DNA of 64,000 nt from Ampelocalamus luodianensis (GCA_036346255.1 CM070633.1:10354001-10418000); one strand, 5' to 3'. Positions 45,752-58,649 are shown, numbered from the stretch's first letter. The notes: a model not told the origin generated them from the letters alone. Translations and numbers: made by a program.

Positions 45752-48494
45752 AGAATAAAGAAATTAAATTGAAAGGTGCTAGTTTTCTTGCTACCAAATC
45801 TGATATGACTGAACTAGATGCTAGTAATTCTGTTTGCTATGCATTAGTTTGCAAAGAAGCTTTGTTTTCATTTGAGGATACACCTTCTTCTTTGCCTCCT
45901 GCTGTCACTAACATTTTGCAGGAGTACAACAATGTCTTTCCGGAGGACATACCGCCGGGGTTGCCGCCGCTTCGAGGGATTGAGCATCAAATTGATTTAA
46001 TTCCTGGTGCATCACTGCCCAACCGCGCACCATATAGGACCAATCCAGAAGAAACTAAAGAAATTCAACACCAAGTTCAAGAATTGCTTGCTAAAGGGTA
46101 TGTACGTGAATCTCTTAGTCCTTGTGCTGTTCCGGTCATTTTAGTGCCTAAGAAAGATGGATCATGGCGTATGTGTGTAGATTGTAGAGCAATCAATAAT
46201 ATCACCATTAGGTATCATCATCATATTCCTAGATTAGATGATATGCTTGATAAATTGAGTGACTCTGTTGTTTTCTCGAAGGTTGATTTGCGTAGTGGAT
46301 ATCACCAAATTCGCATGAAATTAGGCGATGAATGGAAAACAGCATTTAAAACTAAGTTCGGGTTATATGAGTGGTTAGTAATGGCTTTTGGATTAACTAA
46401 TGCACCTAGCACCTTCATGAGACTAATGAATGAGGTTTTGCGTGCTTTCATTGGTAGATTTGTGGTGGTTTATTTTGATGACATATTGATATACAGCAAA
46501 TCCTTAGAGGAACATCTTGACCATTTACGTGCTGTTTTTAATGCCTTACGTGATGCACGTTTATTTGGTAACCTTGAGAAGTGCACATTTTGCACCGATC
46601 GAGTCGCATTTTTTGGCTATGTTGTTACTCCACAGGGAATTGAAGTTGATCAAGCCAAGATTGAAGCAATACAGAGTTGGCCGACTCCTAACACGGCCAC
46701 ACAGGTACGAAGCTTTTTAGGACTTGCTGGATTCTACCGCCGCTTCGTGAAGGATTTCAGCACCATCGCTGCAACATTGAATGAGCTCACCAAGAAAGGC
46801 GTGCCATTTGTTTGGAGCGCCGCACAGGAGCACGCCTTCACCACATTGAAAGATAAGTTAACACATGCATCACTACTCCAACTCCCTGACTTTAATAAGT
46901 CTTTTGAACTAGAATGTGATGCCAGCGGAATTGGTTTAGGTGGCGTATTGCTACAAGAAGGTAAACCTATAGCATACTTCAGTGAGAAATTGAGTGGGCC
47001 TAGTTTGAACTATTCTACTTATGATAAGGAATTATATGCACTATTTCGAACTTTGGAAACTTGACAACATTATTTATGGCCCAAAGAATTTGTTATACAT
47101 TCTGATCACGAATCTTTAAAGCATATTCGAAGTCAAAGTAAATTGAACCGTAGACATGCAAAGTGGGTTGAATTTATTGAGTCTTTTCCTTATATCATAA
47201 AACACAAGAAGGGAAAGCAGAATGTTATTGCTGATGCTTTGTCTAGGAGATATACCATGCTTTCACAACTTGACTTCAAAATTTTTGGATTGAAGACTAT
47301 TAAAGAGCAATATGTGCATGATGCTGATTTTACAAATATATTGTTGAATTGTAAAGAAGGAAAAACGTGGAACAAATTTGTCATTAATGACGGGTTTGTG
47401 TTTAGAGCTAACAAGCTATGCATTCCAGCTAGCTCCGTTCGTTTGTTGTTGTTACAGGAAGCGCATGGAGGCGGGCTGATGGGACACTTTGGCGTGAAGA
47501 AAACAGAGGATATACTTGCTGATCATTTCTTTTGGCCAAAGATGAGACGGGACGTCGAGCGTTACGTTGCTCGCTGCACTACATGTCAAAGAGCTAAGTC
47601 ACGACTTAATCCTCATGATTTATACATGCCTCTACCAGTTCCCAACGTTCCGTGGGAAGATATTTCGATGGACTTTGTTTTAGGATTGCCTAGAACAAAG
47701 AAGGGGAGCGATAGTATATTCGTGGTTGTTGATAGATTTTCTAAGATGACTCACTTTATACCATGTCATAAGAGCAATGATACTGCCAATATTGCTGATT
47801 TATTCTTTCGTGAAGTTGTTCGATTGCATGGTGTGCCTAATACTATCGTTTCAGATCATGATGCTAAATTCCTTAGCCACTTTTGGAGAACTTTATGGGC
47901 TAAATTGGGGACTAAACTGTTATTTTCTACTACTTGTCATCCCCAAACTGATGGATAAACTGAAGTTGTGAATAGAACTTTATCTACAATGCTTAGGGTT
48001 GTGTTGAAAAAGAACTTAAAATTGTGGGAAGCATGTTTGCCTCATATTGAGTTTGTTTATAATCATTCATTGCATTCTACCACAAAGATGTGCCCTTTTG
48101 AAGTTGTTTATGGTTTTGTGCCTCGTGCTCCTATTGATTTAATGCCTATTCCATCTTCGGATAAATTGAACTTTGATGCTAAACAACATGCTGAATTGAT
48201 TTTAAAATGCATGAGACAACTAAGGAGAATATAGAGCGCATGAATGCTAAATATAAACTTGCTGGTAGTCAGGGGAGAAAACATTTAACTTTTGAACCAG
48301 GAGATCTTGTTTGGTTGCACTTGAGAAAAGATAGGTTCCCTGAATTGAGAAAGTCAAAATTGATGCCTCGAGCTGATGGTCCTTTTAAAGTGTTAGAAAA
48401 GATTAATAATAATGCATACAAACTTGACTTGCCTGTAGATTTTGGGGTTAGTCCCACATTTAACATTGCAGATTTGAAACCATACTTGGGATAA
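45748..48494 (+). pseudogene. pol (reverse transcriptase, RNase H, integrase) of the CRM-like element
   Basis: Reverse transcriptase spans about 46100-46600 with [20 protein letters not shown] and the catalytic YFDDIL (46471). RNase H has [13 protein letters not shown] and YDKELYAL, then a TGA at 47062-47064 where the next frame codon pattern expects Trp (QHYLWPKEF follows). Integrase shows the zinc-finger Cys pair [19 protein letters not shown], and VSDHDAKF, with TAA at 47956 inside HPQTDG-TEVVNRTLS. A frameshift near 48207-48232 leads to the last part ([31 protein letters not shown]). Coding resembling a type II chromodomain region, TRARARQLNHQVNS, runs on into the LTR (48525-48896). Non-functional copy, but domain order is complete. 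Confidence 0.9.
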
Positions 48495-48530
48495 GAGGAT
48501 AAGCTTGAGTCGAGGACGACTCAAATGCAA

Positions 48531-48541
48531 CAAGGGGAGGA
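48531..48541 (+). other. Polypurine tract
   Basis: CAAGGGGAGGA immediately before the 3' LTR. Confidence 0.8.
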
Positions 48542-49542
48542 TGACGAGGACATTCCTAACTTGGATACAACCGCGCCTACACACACAGCTGATCCACAAC
48601 CAATATTACAAGGACCAATTACTCGAGCTCGTGCTCGCCAACTTAATCACCAGGTGAATTCGTTCATAGGGTTATATATTACTGAGAATAAATCGCTACC
48701 TAATGCAAGTGATTTAATTGTGTTTAGGAACATAGGAAATGACCAAGGAGAGGTATGTGGAGTCATGGACAAGCATAGGAGGCATAATGGAGGACATCAC
48801 GTCACTTTGGGTCCGAGCCAAGCAAGAGTTCGAGTTGGGCTCGTTCTGAATTCGAGTTCGGACTGCTGCGACAGCACTAAGTTCAAACGGCCGTAATTTC
48901 TTCATACGGACTCCGTTTGGGACGTTCTTGGACTTCATTGAAAGCTTATCAAGTCTACTTTCCAATGGATCCAACCTCAGTTTCAAATTCCAACCGAGCT
49001 GGCCACAATAAATAAAACAATCTACGTCTGTTTTTTTACCGAGTCAAAAAGGGTGCTACGCCACCTCCTCTTGGGCCCATGGGCCTTGTAACCCTAGGGG
49101 CGTGCGTCCACTTCTCTGGCCGCCACCCCTGGTCGTCTTCCCATATAGGAGCCGCTGCCCCCCTGGCTAGAACTCGGATTTTGTTGAATTTAGGTTTAGC
49201 CATTGTGCAAACGTCTGTTCTTCAGTTGTGTTGGACGACCACCTGTCAAGACAGCCTTCGGGATCCCACTTTTGTTTTCAATACCATCTATACTACAATC
49301 TTATTCGCAATATCAGATTGCATACATCTTATTCTTGCTATTTCTTCGATTGCTCGCAGGAATTGAACCTCGTGTTCAGGTTGATCGCGCTTCCAGCACG
49401 GTCAATAATGTCGCGGAGTTGGTTCAACGATTGCTAAGGCGCAGGCGTCGTCGTACAGTTGTAGTCGGATCGCGAGAGTCACCTCCACCCAAAATCGATA
49501 ATTATCAATCTCATCGAAAGATCGGGCACCCCGTCTCCATCA
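48542..49542 (+). repeat. 3' LTR of the CRM-like element (1,001 bp)
   Basis: Starts TGACGAGGACATTCC after the polypurine tract and ends CCCGTCTCCATCA. Its last 360 bp match the truncated 5' LTR. Confidence 0.82.
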
Positions 49543-50678
49543 CTCGCCCTCGGCCCGCTCGTGCCCGTGCCATCCTTCCTCTTTCCCCGTGCGGCCCACC
49601 AGCCTACCCACGTGCTCGCTTGCTGCCCGGTGGACCTCGGACCTACCTGTCAGCTTTCCTGTTCATCGCTTACCTGCCTGCGCGCCAGCGCCGCTCGTCT
49701 CTCTCTTCTCTGCCCACCATCAAAGTCATGCACTTGCTTGCCTTCTGCGGCGACAGACCTCGAGCTCAGCAACGCCGTGACCTTGTCCCATCAACCGCGC
49801 TACGGTGACACGTGAAATCATTCTAAAGTATGCATGTTCAGCACAAATACTTAATTACTTATATTATAGGCTATAGCTAAAGCCAAAGAGTCAAACGGAC
49901 ATTGATTAATCAAGTCAATACTAGAATAAAGAATATTTACCTTCATACAGTTAGGATTTAGGAATATCAGTTCATTTGTCCAGTCTTTTGATCCATCTCA
50001 AGACCATTTTTTGCCCAACTAGCTGATGTTCCTGAATACAGAACAGAAATATATTAACAGTGATGAAAAATACAGAATCTAACTTCCAGATATATATTCA
50101 ACTTATTTGAATCATCAAGCACTAAGAAAATGCTATTCTACGCACATGTCCCATAATTTACCAGGGAAACTCTTCTCAATGCTAGTAATGCATGAAGTGT
50201 GTGTATTATAATTTGTAAAGCTCAAGAACTAACAGCGGAGAACATCAATATATTCAAAGCATGCACTGCATGCTACAACAATATTACTTTATAATTTTGG
50301 ACTCTCATGTTCAGACGCGGGCCATATGGAAAGGAAAACACGACAAGGGTGTAATATACCATGTCCATTCACAGGTTCTATCTGAACCTACACAGAGATT
50401 TTCAAGAGTGGTAGAAAGCAAATACAAGGAAATATATTACACTGTCACGTCCCATATTAAATTGTAACTTTTTCTATCTTAAGAATGCTACAAACAAACT
50501 ACAAGGCCACATATTAGATTGTCTATGGATAAGAGATCCCTGAATAACTAAGTTTTATTACGCCAATAGCCCAATACCAATTAATTTGAATAAATGCCAC
50601 TACAAATGTTATTGCTACTTCTGGAAAACAATATCTAATTGAGGACTAAGATAATAAACTGATCATCACAGATAATTT
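49543..50678. other. Intergenic, no gene seen
   Basis: First ~260 bp are GC-rich, the rest AT-rich. Open frames are short and show no known domain. Confidence 0.4.
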
Positions 50679-50822
50679 TGTAGAATTTCAGGAATATTGT
50701 ATGTCCCTCTTGGGATCCCCACACCTTTTATTTATAGTGTCAAATATTACAGTACGACTCTAACACGACTTAGACTCTTACCTAACCTATGGACTCTTTC
50801 CTAACCTCTAATATCTCAAACA
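50679..50822 (-). mobile_element. Short copia-like LTR (144 bp), 3' copy
   Basis: On the minus strand starts TGTTTGAGATATTAGAGG and ends CTGAAATTCTACA. It is preceded by the polypurine tract ATTTTGAGGAGGAGTG (50821-50836), so this is a 3' LTR. It is homologous to 36646-36792. Confidence 0.65.
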
Positions 50823-51947
50823 CTCCTCCTCAAAATAGGCATGAGATAACAATTATGGCTATCTTATTACATAATTCAATACCATTACTAAGATATACCA
50901 AAACCTACCAAAAAGTTGCTCACTACCAATACTACCAGAGACGTCACCAAATCCATCTCCATCATCTACCAGCTACCCCGACCTCAATCTCATCTTCCTC
51001 TACTCTCATGCCCCACCCCCCCGACCTCCACCACCCTGCCCACATGCCCCAGTTTCGGCATCCAACACATCTATCTTTGTCACAGACCATTACACTTGAC
51101 TCCAGTCCCAATCCTCTCCTAGACATCTCTAGCAACACTCAATTTGGCACCCATACCAACACCACCGCACGACACCAATACCATCACCGTCGACCGATGT
51201 TGCCTCCACTAGAGCTACCACGAGCTCCTCCTAAAAAATCAATCCTCCACACCGACATCACACCGGATCCTCCAAACCAGATCCTCCACACCGGATCAGC
51301 CCGTAAGCACACAAGCACACAGCAAACCTCCTGAGCCTGACCACGAACCGATTCCACGCAAAGAATCTAGCCACACCAGATGGCCAGATTCCCCTCTTCT
51401 TTCTTCTCCATTTTTCTTCTCTTTCATTTTCTTTCTTTCATTTTCATTTTCTTCTCTTTCCCTTTTTTTCTCTTTTTTTCTTTCCTCCTTTCGTTTTCTT
51501 TTCTTCCCGCACGCCTTCACCTTCCCGCACGCTCGGCCTCTCCATCTTCCTCCTTTCTTCCCTCTTCTCTCCCCCGAGCTTCCCCCGAGTGCCTTCTCTC
51601 TCCTGCTTCGCCAAGCACTGAGCACCCCGAGCACCTTCCTCCTGCCTTCTTTCTCTTCCTCTCCCCACCTTAATTCATCTCCTCCCCGGCCGGCCTGAGC
51701 ACCTTCCTCCCTGCCTTCTTTCTCTTCCTCTCCCCACCTTCATCTCCACCCCGGCCTGATCTCGTTCTTCTCCCCTAAGAGCTCCTTCTCCCCGTCCTCT
51801 CACTCCTCCATCACTGGCCCCCTCCTCACCGGATCTCCTCCCTTCTTCCCGAGCCTGAGCGCAGCCCCGGCTCTCCTCTCCCCTTCCTCCACCACTAGCC
51901 CGAGCGCCTCCTCTCCACCGGTCGACGCCTGTCCGTAGGTCACCACA
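50823..51947 (-). mobile_element. Non-coding internal part of a copia-like element and CT-rich sequence
   Basis: No gag or pol can be read. 51370-51500 is a long pyrimidine tract (TTTCTTTC-type), and 51500-51945 is CT-rich leader-like sequence similar in style to 36263-36645. The right end is where the gypsy LTR begins. Boundaries of the element are not established. Confidence 0.4.
51629..51758. repeat. 68-bp tandem duplication
   Basis: Two copies starting at 51629 and 51697, both with GAGCACCTTCCT and CTTCTTTCTCTTCCTCTCCC; the second has a short internal deletion. Confidence 0.85.
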
Positions 51948-54477
51948 TGTCAGGACCACCTCGGGATGTACTAAGAACTCACAGGACCTCTTAGGGAGGT
52001 CCGACAGGACCACCCGGAGGTCTTGTAGGTCCTCCAAGAACACCCCCAGAGGAGGTCCTTCATGACCTCCCAGAAGATCTCGAAGACCTCCCGGAGGTCT
52101 TGGCTCTGTGCACTAAGTTAGTCCCAAGAGCCGAAGCAAACTCGCATAAATCAACGTAGGTGAAATCACAACCACACAGTCCAACAACGGGAACAACAGA
52201 TAAAGTACAACTTATATTAAGCAAGGGCCTTATGGCCAAGATTGTTTACAACGGTTGCCAACAAGGGCTTACAAAAACCGACAATAGAGCTTTACAGCAA
52301 AAACACCAAAAATGCGCGGAGCCATCCGACAAACCCATAGGCTGCCGAGTGGAGGACGTCCCTAGAAGGCCGGGTCATCAAAGAACTCCTCCTCGAAGAG
52401 GTCTGAGTCACCAAGACCTGGTTCATATTCAGCCACTGCTCAAACAGAGGGCTTAAAGCCATGAATACGTTGAATGTACTCAGCAAATCGTAGGGAACAA
52501 GTATGCAATTAATATTTATGCATTGGCTTTGACAAAGGAGAGCTGCAGGGTTAGTTTGCAGAAAGCAGTACTTGACAGGAAATAACATAGATAGATTGAA
52601 AGCTCGAGATTAAAACAAGGACACACAAGTACAAAGTTTTTAAAGGAGGTCGTGAGCACCAACTCACTCCTAAGACCACGTGTGAGAGGTCCTGATCGTA
52701 CTCATGTCCAGGACCACCCCCACGGCCACCATGGAGCATCAACTCCAGAGCACCCCAAAGACCACCCTAAAGTTCCATGACCTCCCTGAGCACCAACTCA
52801 GGAGCACCTTGGACCACCCTAAGGTGCACCAAACCTCTTTTGAAAAGCTACCATTTGCGCAAAATCACCATGCAATGTCCATGACCAAGGACTTGGCTAT
52901 TCGAATAGATTTTTACACTCTGCAGAGGTGTACAACTTTACCCACAATTGACGACCTCTCTAGCGGGGGCGGGTTCCCATTGAAATCCTTACTCATTTCC
53001 AAAGATGAGCAGTCTAGAGAGTGCGACAATGTCTTTACAAAGCTTGGAACTGGCTCAGGGTTTCGCTTCTAATGGGCCTCACGCCACGCCAGATTCGTAC
53101 CCCTTCTTGTGCCAGCGAATCACACGCTCAACCACAACAGAACCAAGCCAGCTCTTTGCTAATTATTTGGCCCACATCACCCCCATAAAATGATCTTGTA
53201 GTTGCACGAAAATACCCGAATCCTTAGAACACGAAGTTAAGTCCTTAGTTGTTGCTCAAGCGAGATCATCCACAACCCAATGTGACTCTAGGGCACCACC
53301 CTAGAGCAACCATTACTCACTCTCGGCCTTCTCGCCCAAGCATAAAATAGTTTTGGGTTCAACCAAGCCAAAAGACCACCAAGTATAGGTACACAAGTTT
53401 TAACAAAGGTGGCATTACACCACAAATGACACAACGGTGGCATCTCACCACGGTTGCCCAAAAGTGGCATCTCACTACGGTTCCATAGTTCATTAGTCAA
53501 GATTATTAAAGAAGGAAAAACAAAGTTCTCAAAACCCGCGGTTCTAAGCTAAGCTAAGCTTAACTACGATCCCACATTGGCAAAAACAAAGGGTGCCAAC
53601 AAAACCTGCCCAACTAAGGCGTCCGAAGGAAATCATGTCAACATGACGGGTACAAATATCCAAGGAGATATAATATCAAGTAGGTTAAGCTACTGCCCAA
53701 AACCTTTGCTATAAAAGTAGCCATGCATGATAGAGTAAAACAATATACGTTTGAAATGCTAGGTTCAATAATGATCAAAGGTTTACGACTTACCTTCGTT
53801 GAGCAATGGGGAGGCTTCAGCAGAGGCTGCTGGGTCCAAGAACTCCTCTTCATACTCGGGACTTATACGATCGCAAAGAACCAAATAAATAAGGCAAGCT
53901 CGGGCAAAAGGACTTAAAAGAATCAAAATAACTCAAACAAATCCAACTTAAAACCAGAGGAACGGGAGGTCCTGGCTCGAGGGGAGGTCCAACTAAAGAG
54001 AGAGTGAAACTTCAGATCTCAAGTACGGAGAGAACAAGGTGAAAACAAAGAAGCTAGGAATGAGGAAAAATGTGATGGAGGGAGGTTCTCTCGGCTACAA
54101 ATAGCAGGAGTTAGCTGGGAAGCTCTGAGGCTCAGGGCCAACGTGTCAAGGGTAGGTTAAAAACAGGACAAGGATATGACAATGCATTGCCATCAAAAGG
54201 AGGAAAAAGTACCTCAAATGTGACCACATTCAATGTACCGCAGTAACATTAAATATTCAGAGACTTTCTTCTACAAGGCGTGCAGAAAGGAGAAAAGGGA
54301 ACAGGGCTAGCTCAAACAAAGAGCTTGGTCAAAACAACAGGAGAAAGTCGTGACCAAAGGAGAGGTCCAACAACTGGGTGATCCTAGGAGGAGGTCCTGA
54401 GGAGGAGGCTCCGCAGAAGACAAAGGAGATCCTGTTCCACCGAGGTGGTCTTTGCAAAAAGACCACGGGGTTATGAC

Positions 54478-55577
54478 CAGGGTTTTTTTTCCAGTCGATT
54501 TTCGGTCGAAAATTGGTCTTACCGGATCTGCCGGGCCTCCCCGGTAAGTTTACAAATCGGGCCCAAAATTATCAGCCCATTTTGAAAGTACCCCGGTCCA
54601 TTTGCTTGGTCGCTCGCACCGTCGCCCTAGCAGCATCTTTGCGGCGCGCCATCGCTCCAAGCCTCGGCACACCGCATACCAGTGAGCTATCAAGAATCAA
54701 GAACAAGCGATCCCCAAAATCCCCTTTTGTCGATTCCCGTTCACCTCGAAGCCTCCATCTCAATCATCCCTGCTTTGCCGCGGCGGCCATCAACTCGAAT
54801 CGATCCCCACGGTCGAAGCTCCTGAGCTCCAGGCTCCAACTCCGCACCTCCTCAACAGCGCATGGAGGGCGGCGGACGCGCAGCAGTGGGTACCGGTGGT
54901 GGTACGACGCATGGAGGCTCGGCCTCACAACGGCACACAGAGGCTGGCTGAGAAGTAGAGGCGGGCACCGATGGTGGGCGTTGCCGAGAAGCATCATCAA
55001 CAGGTATTGTTCAGTAGCTCAAATTCTCTGTACTTGTTGAGGTCGATGTTGATTTTGGTTTACAAATGTTTTGTTTTGGCTTTCGAAGTAACTTCTACCA
55101 AATACCGTTATTAATCGCTTATTAGTAGTAGTATTAGAGATACACATACAATCAATCGGGGCGTGATATTGTCATGTCAGCTCTAAATTGTTGTGTTTGA
55201 CAGATAATGAATGAAGGGGAGCAAGCTGAAAGCAGATGATAAAGATTGAAGACTATTTGCGGATTTCTGGATGATTTCTGTAATGCATGAATTCAGTGTT
55301 TGGATGATTTCTGTAATGCATAAATTCTGTGTTGTTTGCATGATTCTCGGTAAACTTGATTTTTGGATGTTTGGGCAAAATCTGGGACTGCCAATTTTCG
55401 GCCGAAACAAGTCCGATTTTTTCAAAAAAAAAAAAAATCGGCCAATTTTCGCCCAATTTTTTTGAAATTCAAATTTCTGTTTGAAAATTTTGACCGAAAC
55501 TCACGAAAAAACGGATTATCGGTATATCGGCCGTATAACCCCCCAGTAAAAAATTTATACCGGTATTGAAATCCCTG
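54478..55577. mobile_element. Non-autonomous hAT element (1,100 bp)
   Basis: Ends CAGGG...CCCTG and flanked by 8-bp copies GTTATGAC (54470-54477) and GTCATGAC (55578-55585), 7 of 8 identical. Eight bases and a CAGGG end are typical of hAT. No hAT transposase domain is seen; a 175-codon open frame inside (from 54513) looks like chance. Inverted CGGTC/CCGGTA-type motifs lie near both ends. Confidence 0.82.
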
Positions 55578-55578
55578 G

Positions 55579-55705
55579 TCATGACCACATAGGACGGTCG
55601 TGACAAAAGAAGGTAGTCTTTACAAAAAGACCACAGAGGTCATGACCACATAGGGTGGTCGTGACATAAGAGGGTGATCTTTGCAAAAAGACCACGGGGA
55701 GGTCC
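55579..55705. repeat. ~60-bp LTR minisatellite at the hAT insertion site
   Basis: Two units containing TCATGACCACATAGG and TCTTT(A/G)CAAAAAGACCAC follow the hAT element; a partial unit (GGTCTTTGCAAAAAGACCAC, about 54446-54465) precedes it. The hAT element thus landed inside this small array. Confidence 0.75.
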
Positions 55706-56569
55706 TAAGGGCAAGAAGGAGGCCCAAAGGATAAAGGGAAAGGCATAATGAACCAAGGCCACACGATCTTGATCGGGTGGTCCAAAGGGGAAATGATCGT
55801 TCGAAGCACCCAAACGCACACTTACATCGTGCCGCCCAAACTCAATCGGACGCACCACAGTGCAAGGGTCTGTTCGGACCACGCGAACGCTTCTTCTCAA
55901 TCGGGCCATTCAAATAGGATCTAACGGAGGAGATCCAAAGGAGAAGGTCCAAAGAGGTCCTAACAATCAGGATAGAACCAAGGGGGGGTCTTGACGGCAA
56001 GATCTAACAAGGGGAGGTCCTAACGGTCAAGAGAGAATCTCAAATGAACACGGAGAAGGTCCAAATGAGAGGAATTCAACCAGAGCTTGAATCTCGGGAA
56101 AACAAGGAGGTTGAAAACACAAACCCGAGTTTGGAATAGCTCGAGGGTGGTTACGACCTAAAAGGAGGTCAAAACCTAGGGAAGGTCTTAACAAGGAAGA
56201 GGTCTAACACCATGGGGGTCCAAACCTGAAGTGGTCTAAACCAAAGAGAAAAGGTCTGAACCTAGGAGAGGTCCTAACCAAAAGGGGGATTCTGGGCCAA
56301 GAGGAGGTCCAAGAGAGGGAGAACTAGGCTATGGGGCACACAAGGCAATCAAAGAAAATGGGGCCAAAAGCCAAAGAACACCAGAGAACTCCAGCAATGA
56401 ACAAAGAGCTAAAAGGCATTAGTTGGAGTTAAGTTAGTTCAAGTTAAACCTCCAAGATTTCCAAAATCCCAAGTTAATCTTGAGAAAACCAATAAACCAA
56501 ATGGTTCTTTTTAGGTTTTAAAATCTGGCAAGAACTCTAAGACAAACGGGACGTTACAAACATTCACCC

Positions 56570-58649
56570 CATAAAGGGAATCTCGACCCCAAGATTCGGC
56601 TGGCTAAGGAATAGGTGCGGGAACTCCTTCTTGAGGTTCTCTTCACGCTCGCAAGTTGCTTCTGCCTCAGTGTGGTTGCTCCATTGTACTTTGCAAAGTC
56701 GGATGGTTTTGGTCCTTGTGCCTCGTTCCGATACGTCCAAGATCTTGACAGGTTACTCTTGATATGAGAGGTCCAGGGCTTCATAAGGCATATGTTCTTC
56801 GGGCACTCACAAACACTTCTTCAATTGAGATACATGAAAGATATTGTGCACTCCAGCTAGTTGAGGAGGGAGGTCTATCTTGTAGGCAACTTCTCCTCTT
56901 CGGACAAGAATTGGAAAAGGTCCAATGAATCTTAGTGCAAGTTTTCCACTGACTCTGAAATGGTGCATCCCTTTGAGAGGTGACACTTTAAGGTACACTT
57001 GATCTCCAGGAGTAAAAACTAGATCTCGACGTCTATTGTCGGCATAGCTTTTCTATCTGGTTTGAGCAGTTTTCAACTTCTCTCTTATCGATTTTACTTG
57101 ATCTTCAGCCTCTTTTAAGAGGTCTGGTCCAAGGACTTATCCTTCACCAGTTTCTGTCAAGTACAAATGTGTCCTACACTTCCTCCCATCGAGAGCTTCA
57201 TAAGGAGACATTTGAAGACTTGCCTGGTAGCTGTTATTGTAGGAGAACTCGGCATAGGGCAGCATCCGATCCCAACTAGCTTGTTTTTCTAGAGCACAAG
57301 CTCTCAACATGTCCTCAAGGACCTGGTTAACCCTTTCGGTTTGGCCATCAGTTTGTGGGTGATAAGCTGTGCTGAAGTTGAGATCTGTGCCCAGGACATC
57401 ATGCAACTTTTGCCAAAACTTGGAGATGAACTGAGATCCCCTATCCGACACAATCTTCTTAGGCACCCCATGTAAACATACAATTCTTGTCATATAGAGC
57501 TCTGCTAACTTGTCTCCAGAATAGGTGGCCTTGACAGGGATAAAATGGGCCACTTTTGTCAAGCGATCCACGACCACTCAAATGGAATCAAAACCAGCTT
57601 GGGTCTGGGGTAGAACAGTTATAAAGTTCATCCCGATCTCTTCTCATTTCCACTCGGGTATGGGCAAGGGAACCAAAATACCTCCAGGTCTTTGGTGTAC
57701 AACCTTAACTCTTTGACAAGTATCACACTGGGCTATATACTCCGCAATTTCACGCTTCATGCTAGGCCACCAGTACATTTCCTAGATGTCTTGATATAAC
57801 TCTTTGTGGCTCCAGGATGAATATAGGGCTTCATGAGCTTCTTTGAGGAGCACCCTTTTGAGATCTGAGTTATTTGGTATACACAGCCTTTTGTCAAACC
57901 AGACAGAGCCCTGTTCATCTTCTGAAAACCTTAAAGACCTCCCTTTTCTTATATTGCTCTTGATTTCTTGAGTGCCAGCATCATTGACCTGAGTTGCCCT
58001 GATTTGACCTTGTAGGGTAGGTTGCACTTCAAGAGCTGCTAGAAACCCTTCTTCAACTATCTCCAGTCTAAGCTTTTGAAATTCTTCATGCAGAGTTGGT
58101 TGGCTCTCCTTGACCATCAAGGTGTTGCCATAAACTTTTCTGCTCAGAGCATCAGCTACTATGTTGGCTTTGTCGGGGTGATAATGAATTCCCACATTAT
58201 AGTCCTTGATTAACTCTAACCACCTTCTTTGCCTCATGTTCAAATCAGCTTATTAAACTCTTATGATCGGTGTAGACCTCACAACGGTTTCCAATGAGAT
58301 AGTGGTGCCAAATCTTCAAAGCATACACTACGGTAGCTAACTCCAAATCATGAGTAGGGTAATTGGCTTCATGAGGTTTCAACTGCCGAGAGGCATAGGC
58401 TACCACTCTCCTTTCTTGCATCAAAACACAACCTAATCCTTGCTGTGATGCATCACAATAGACCTCAAAGTCCTTTCGGACATCTGGCAAAATCAAAATT
58501 GGGATAGAAGTCAAACGTTTCTTGAGCTCTTGGAAGTTTTGTTCACACTCAGAGGTCCAGGAGAACTTCTTCTCTTTCTTCAACAATTGAGTAAGAGGTC
58601 TTATAATGCGAGAGAACCCTTCAATAAACCTTTTGTAATAACCTGTCAT
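56570..58649 (-). pseudogene. pol 3' part (RNase H, integrase, chromodomain) of the Tekay/Del-type element
   Basis: Read leftwards from 58649: end of reverse transcriptase ([16 protein letters not shown]), RNase H ([27 protein letters not shown]), then [20 protein letters not shown]. The integrase core is open at 57137-57577 (VVDRLTKVAHFIPV, VSDRGSQFISKFWQ, HPQTDGQTERVNQVLEDML). Near 56810-57000 are GPFPILVRRGEVAYKIDLPP and HVSQLKKCL, and at 56580-56770 a chromodomain-like end (VKILDVSERGTRTK, VQWSNHTEAEATCEREENLK). In-frame stops are present between the blocks. The rest of the reverse transcriptase is displaced to 63565 by a solo LTR. Chromodomain and order point to a Tekay/Del chromovirus. 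Confidence 0.85.

Larger units (their letters stand above)
42152..49542 (+). mobile_element. CRM-like Ty3/gypsy retrotransposon, 5'-truncated
   Basis: Order: partial 5' LTR (42152-42511), primer-binding site, gag-protease, reverse transcriptase, RNase H, integrase, polypurine tract, full 3' LTR (48542-49542). The LTR start TGACGAGGACATTCC after the tract AAGGGGAGGA and the TRARARQLN-type coding at the 3' end recall the CRM chromovirus group of grass centromeres; the clade is inferred. Only about the last 360 bp of the 5' LTR remain, so the 5' end is lost. Confidence 0.82.
51948..56558 (-). repeat. 3' LTR of a Tekay/Del-type Ty3/gypsy element, with hAT insertion
   Basis: On the minus strand it starts TGTAACGTCCCG just after the pol stop and a purine-rich ATGGGGTGAATG, and ends GAGGTGGTCCTGACA. 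Length is 4.6 kb, or about 3.5 kb without the hAT element. Its ends resemble those of the two solo LTRs. It is full of GAGGTCC / GGACCTC words. No 5' LTR is visible; it would lie right of the window. Confidence 0.75.

Noticed and set aside
50789..51334. 181-codon plus-strand frame rich in His, Pro and Thr
   Set aside because: It starts in the LTR and runs antisense through the non-coding interior of a copia-like remnant; no domain recognised.
51380..51673. Phe/Ser-rich frame resembling a membrane protein
   Set aside because: It is a translated TTTC/CTTT pyrimidine tract.
54513..55040. 175-codon plus-strand frame in the hAT element as a protein gene
   Set aside because: No similarity to hAT transposase motifs, basic low-information composition, and a competing frame on the other strand.
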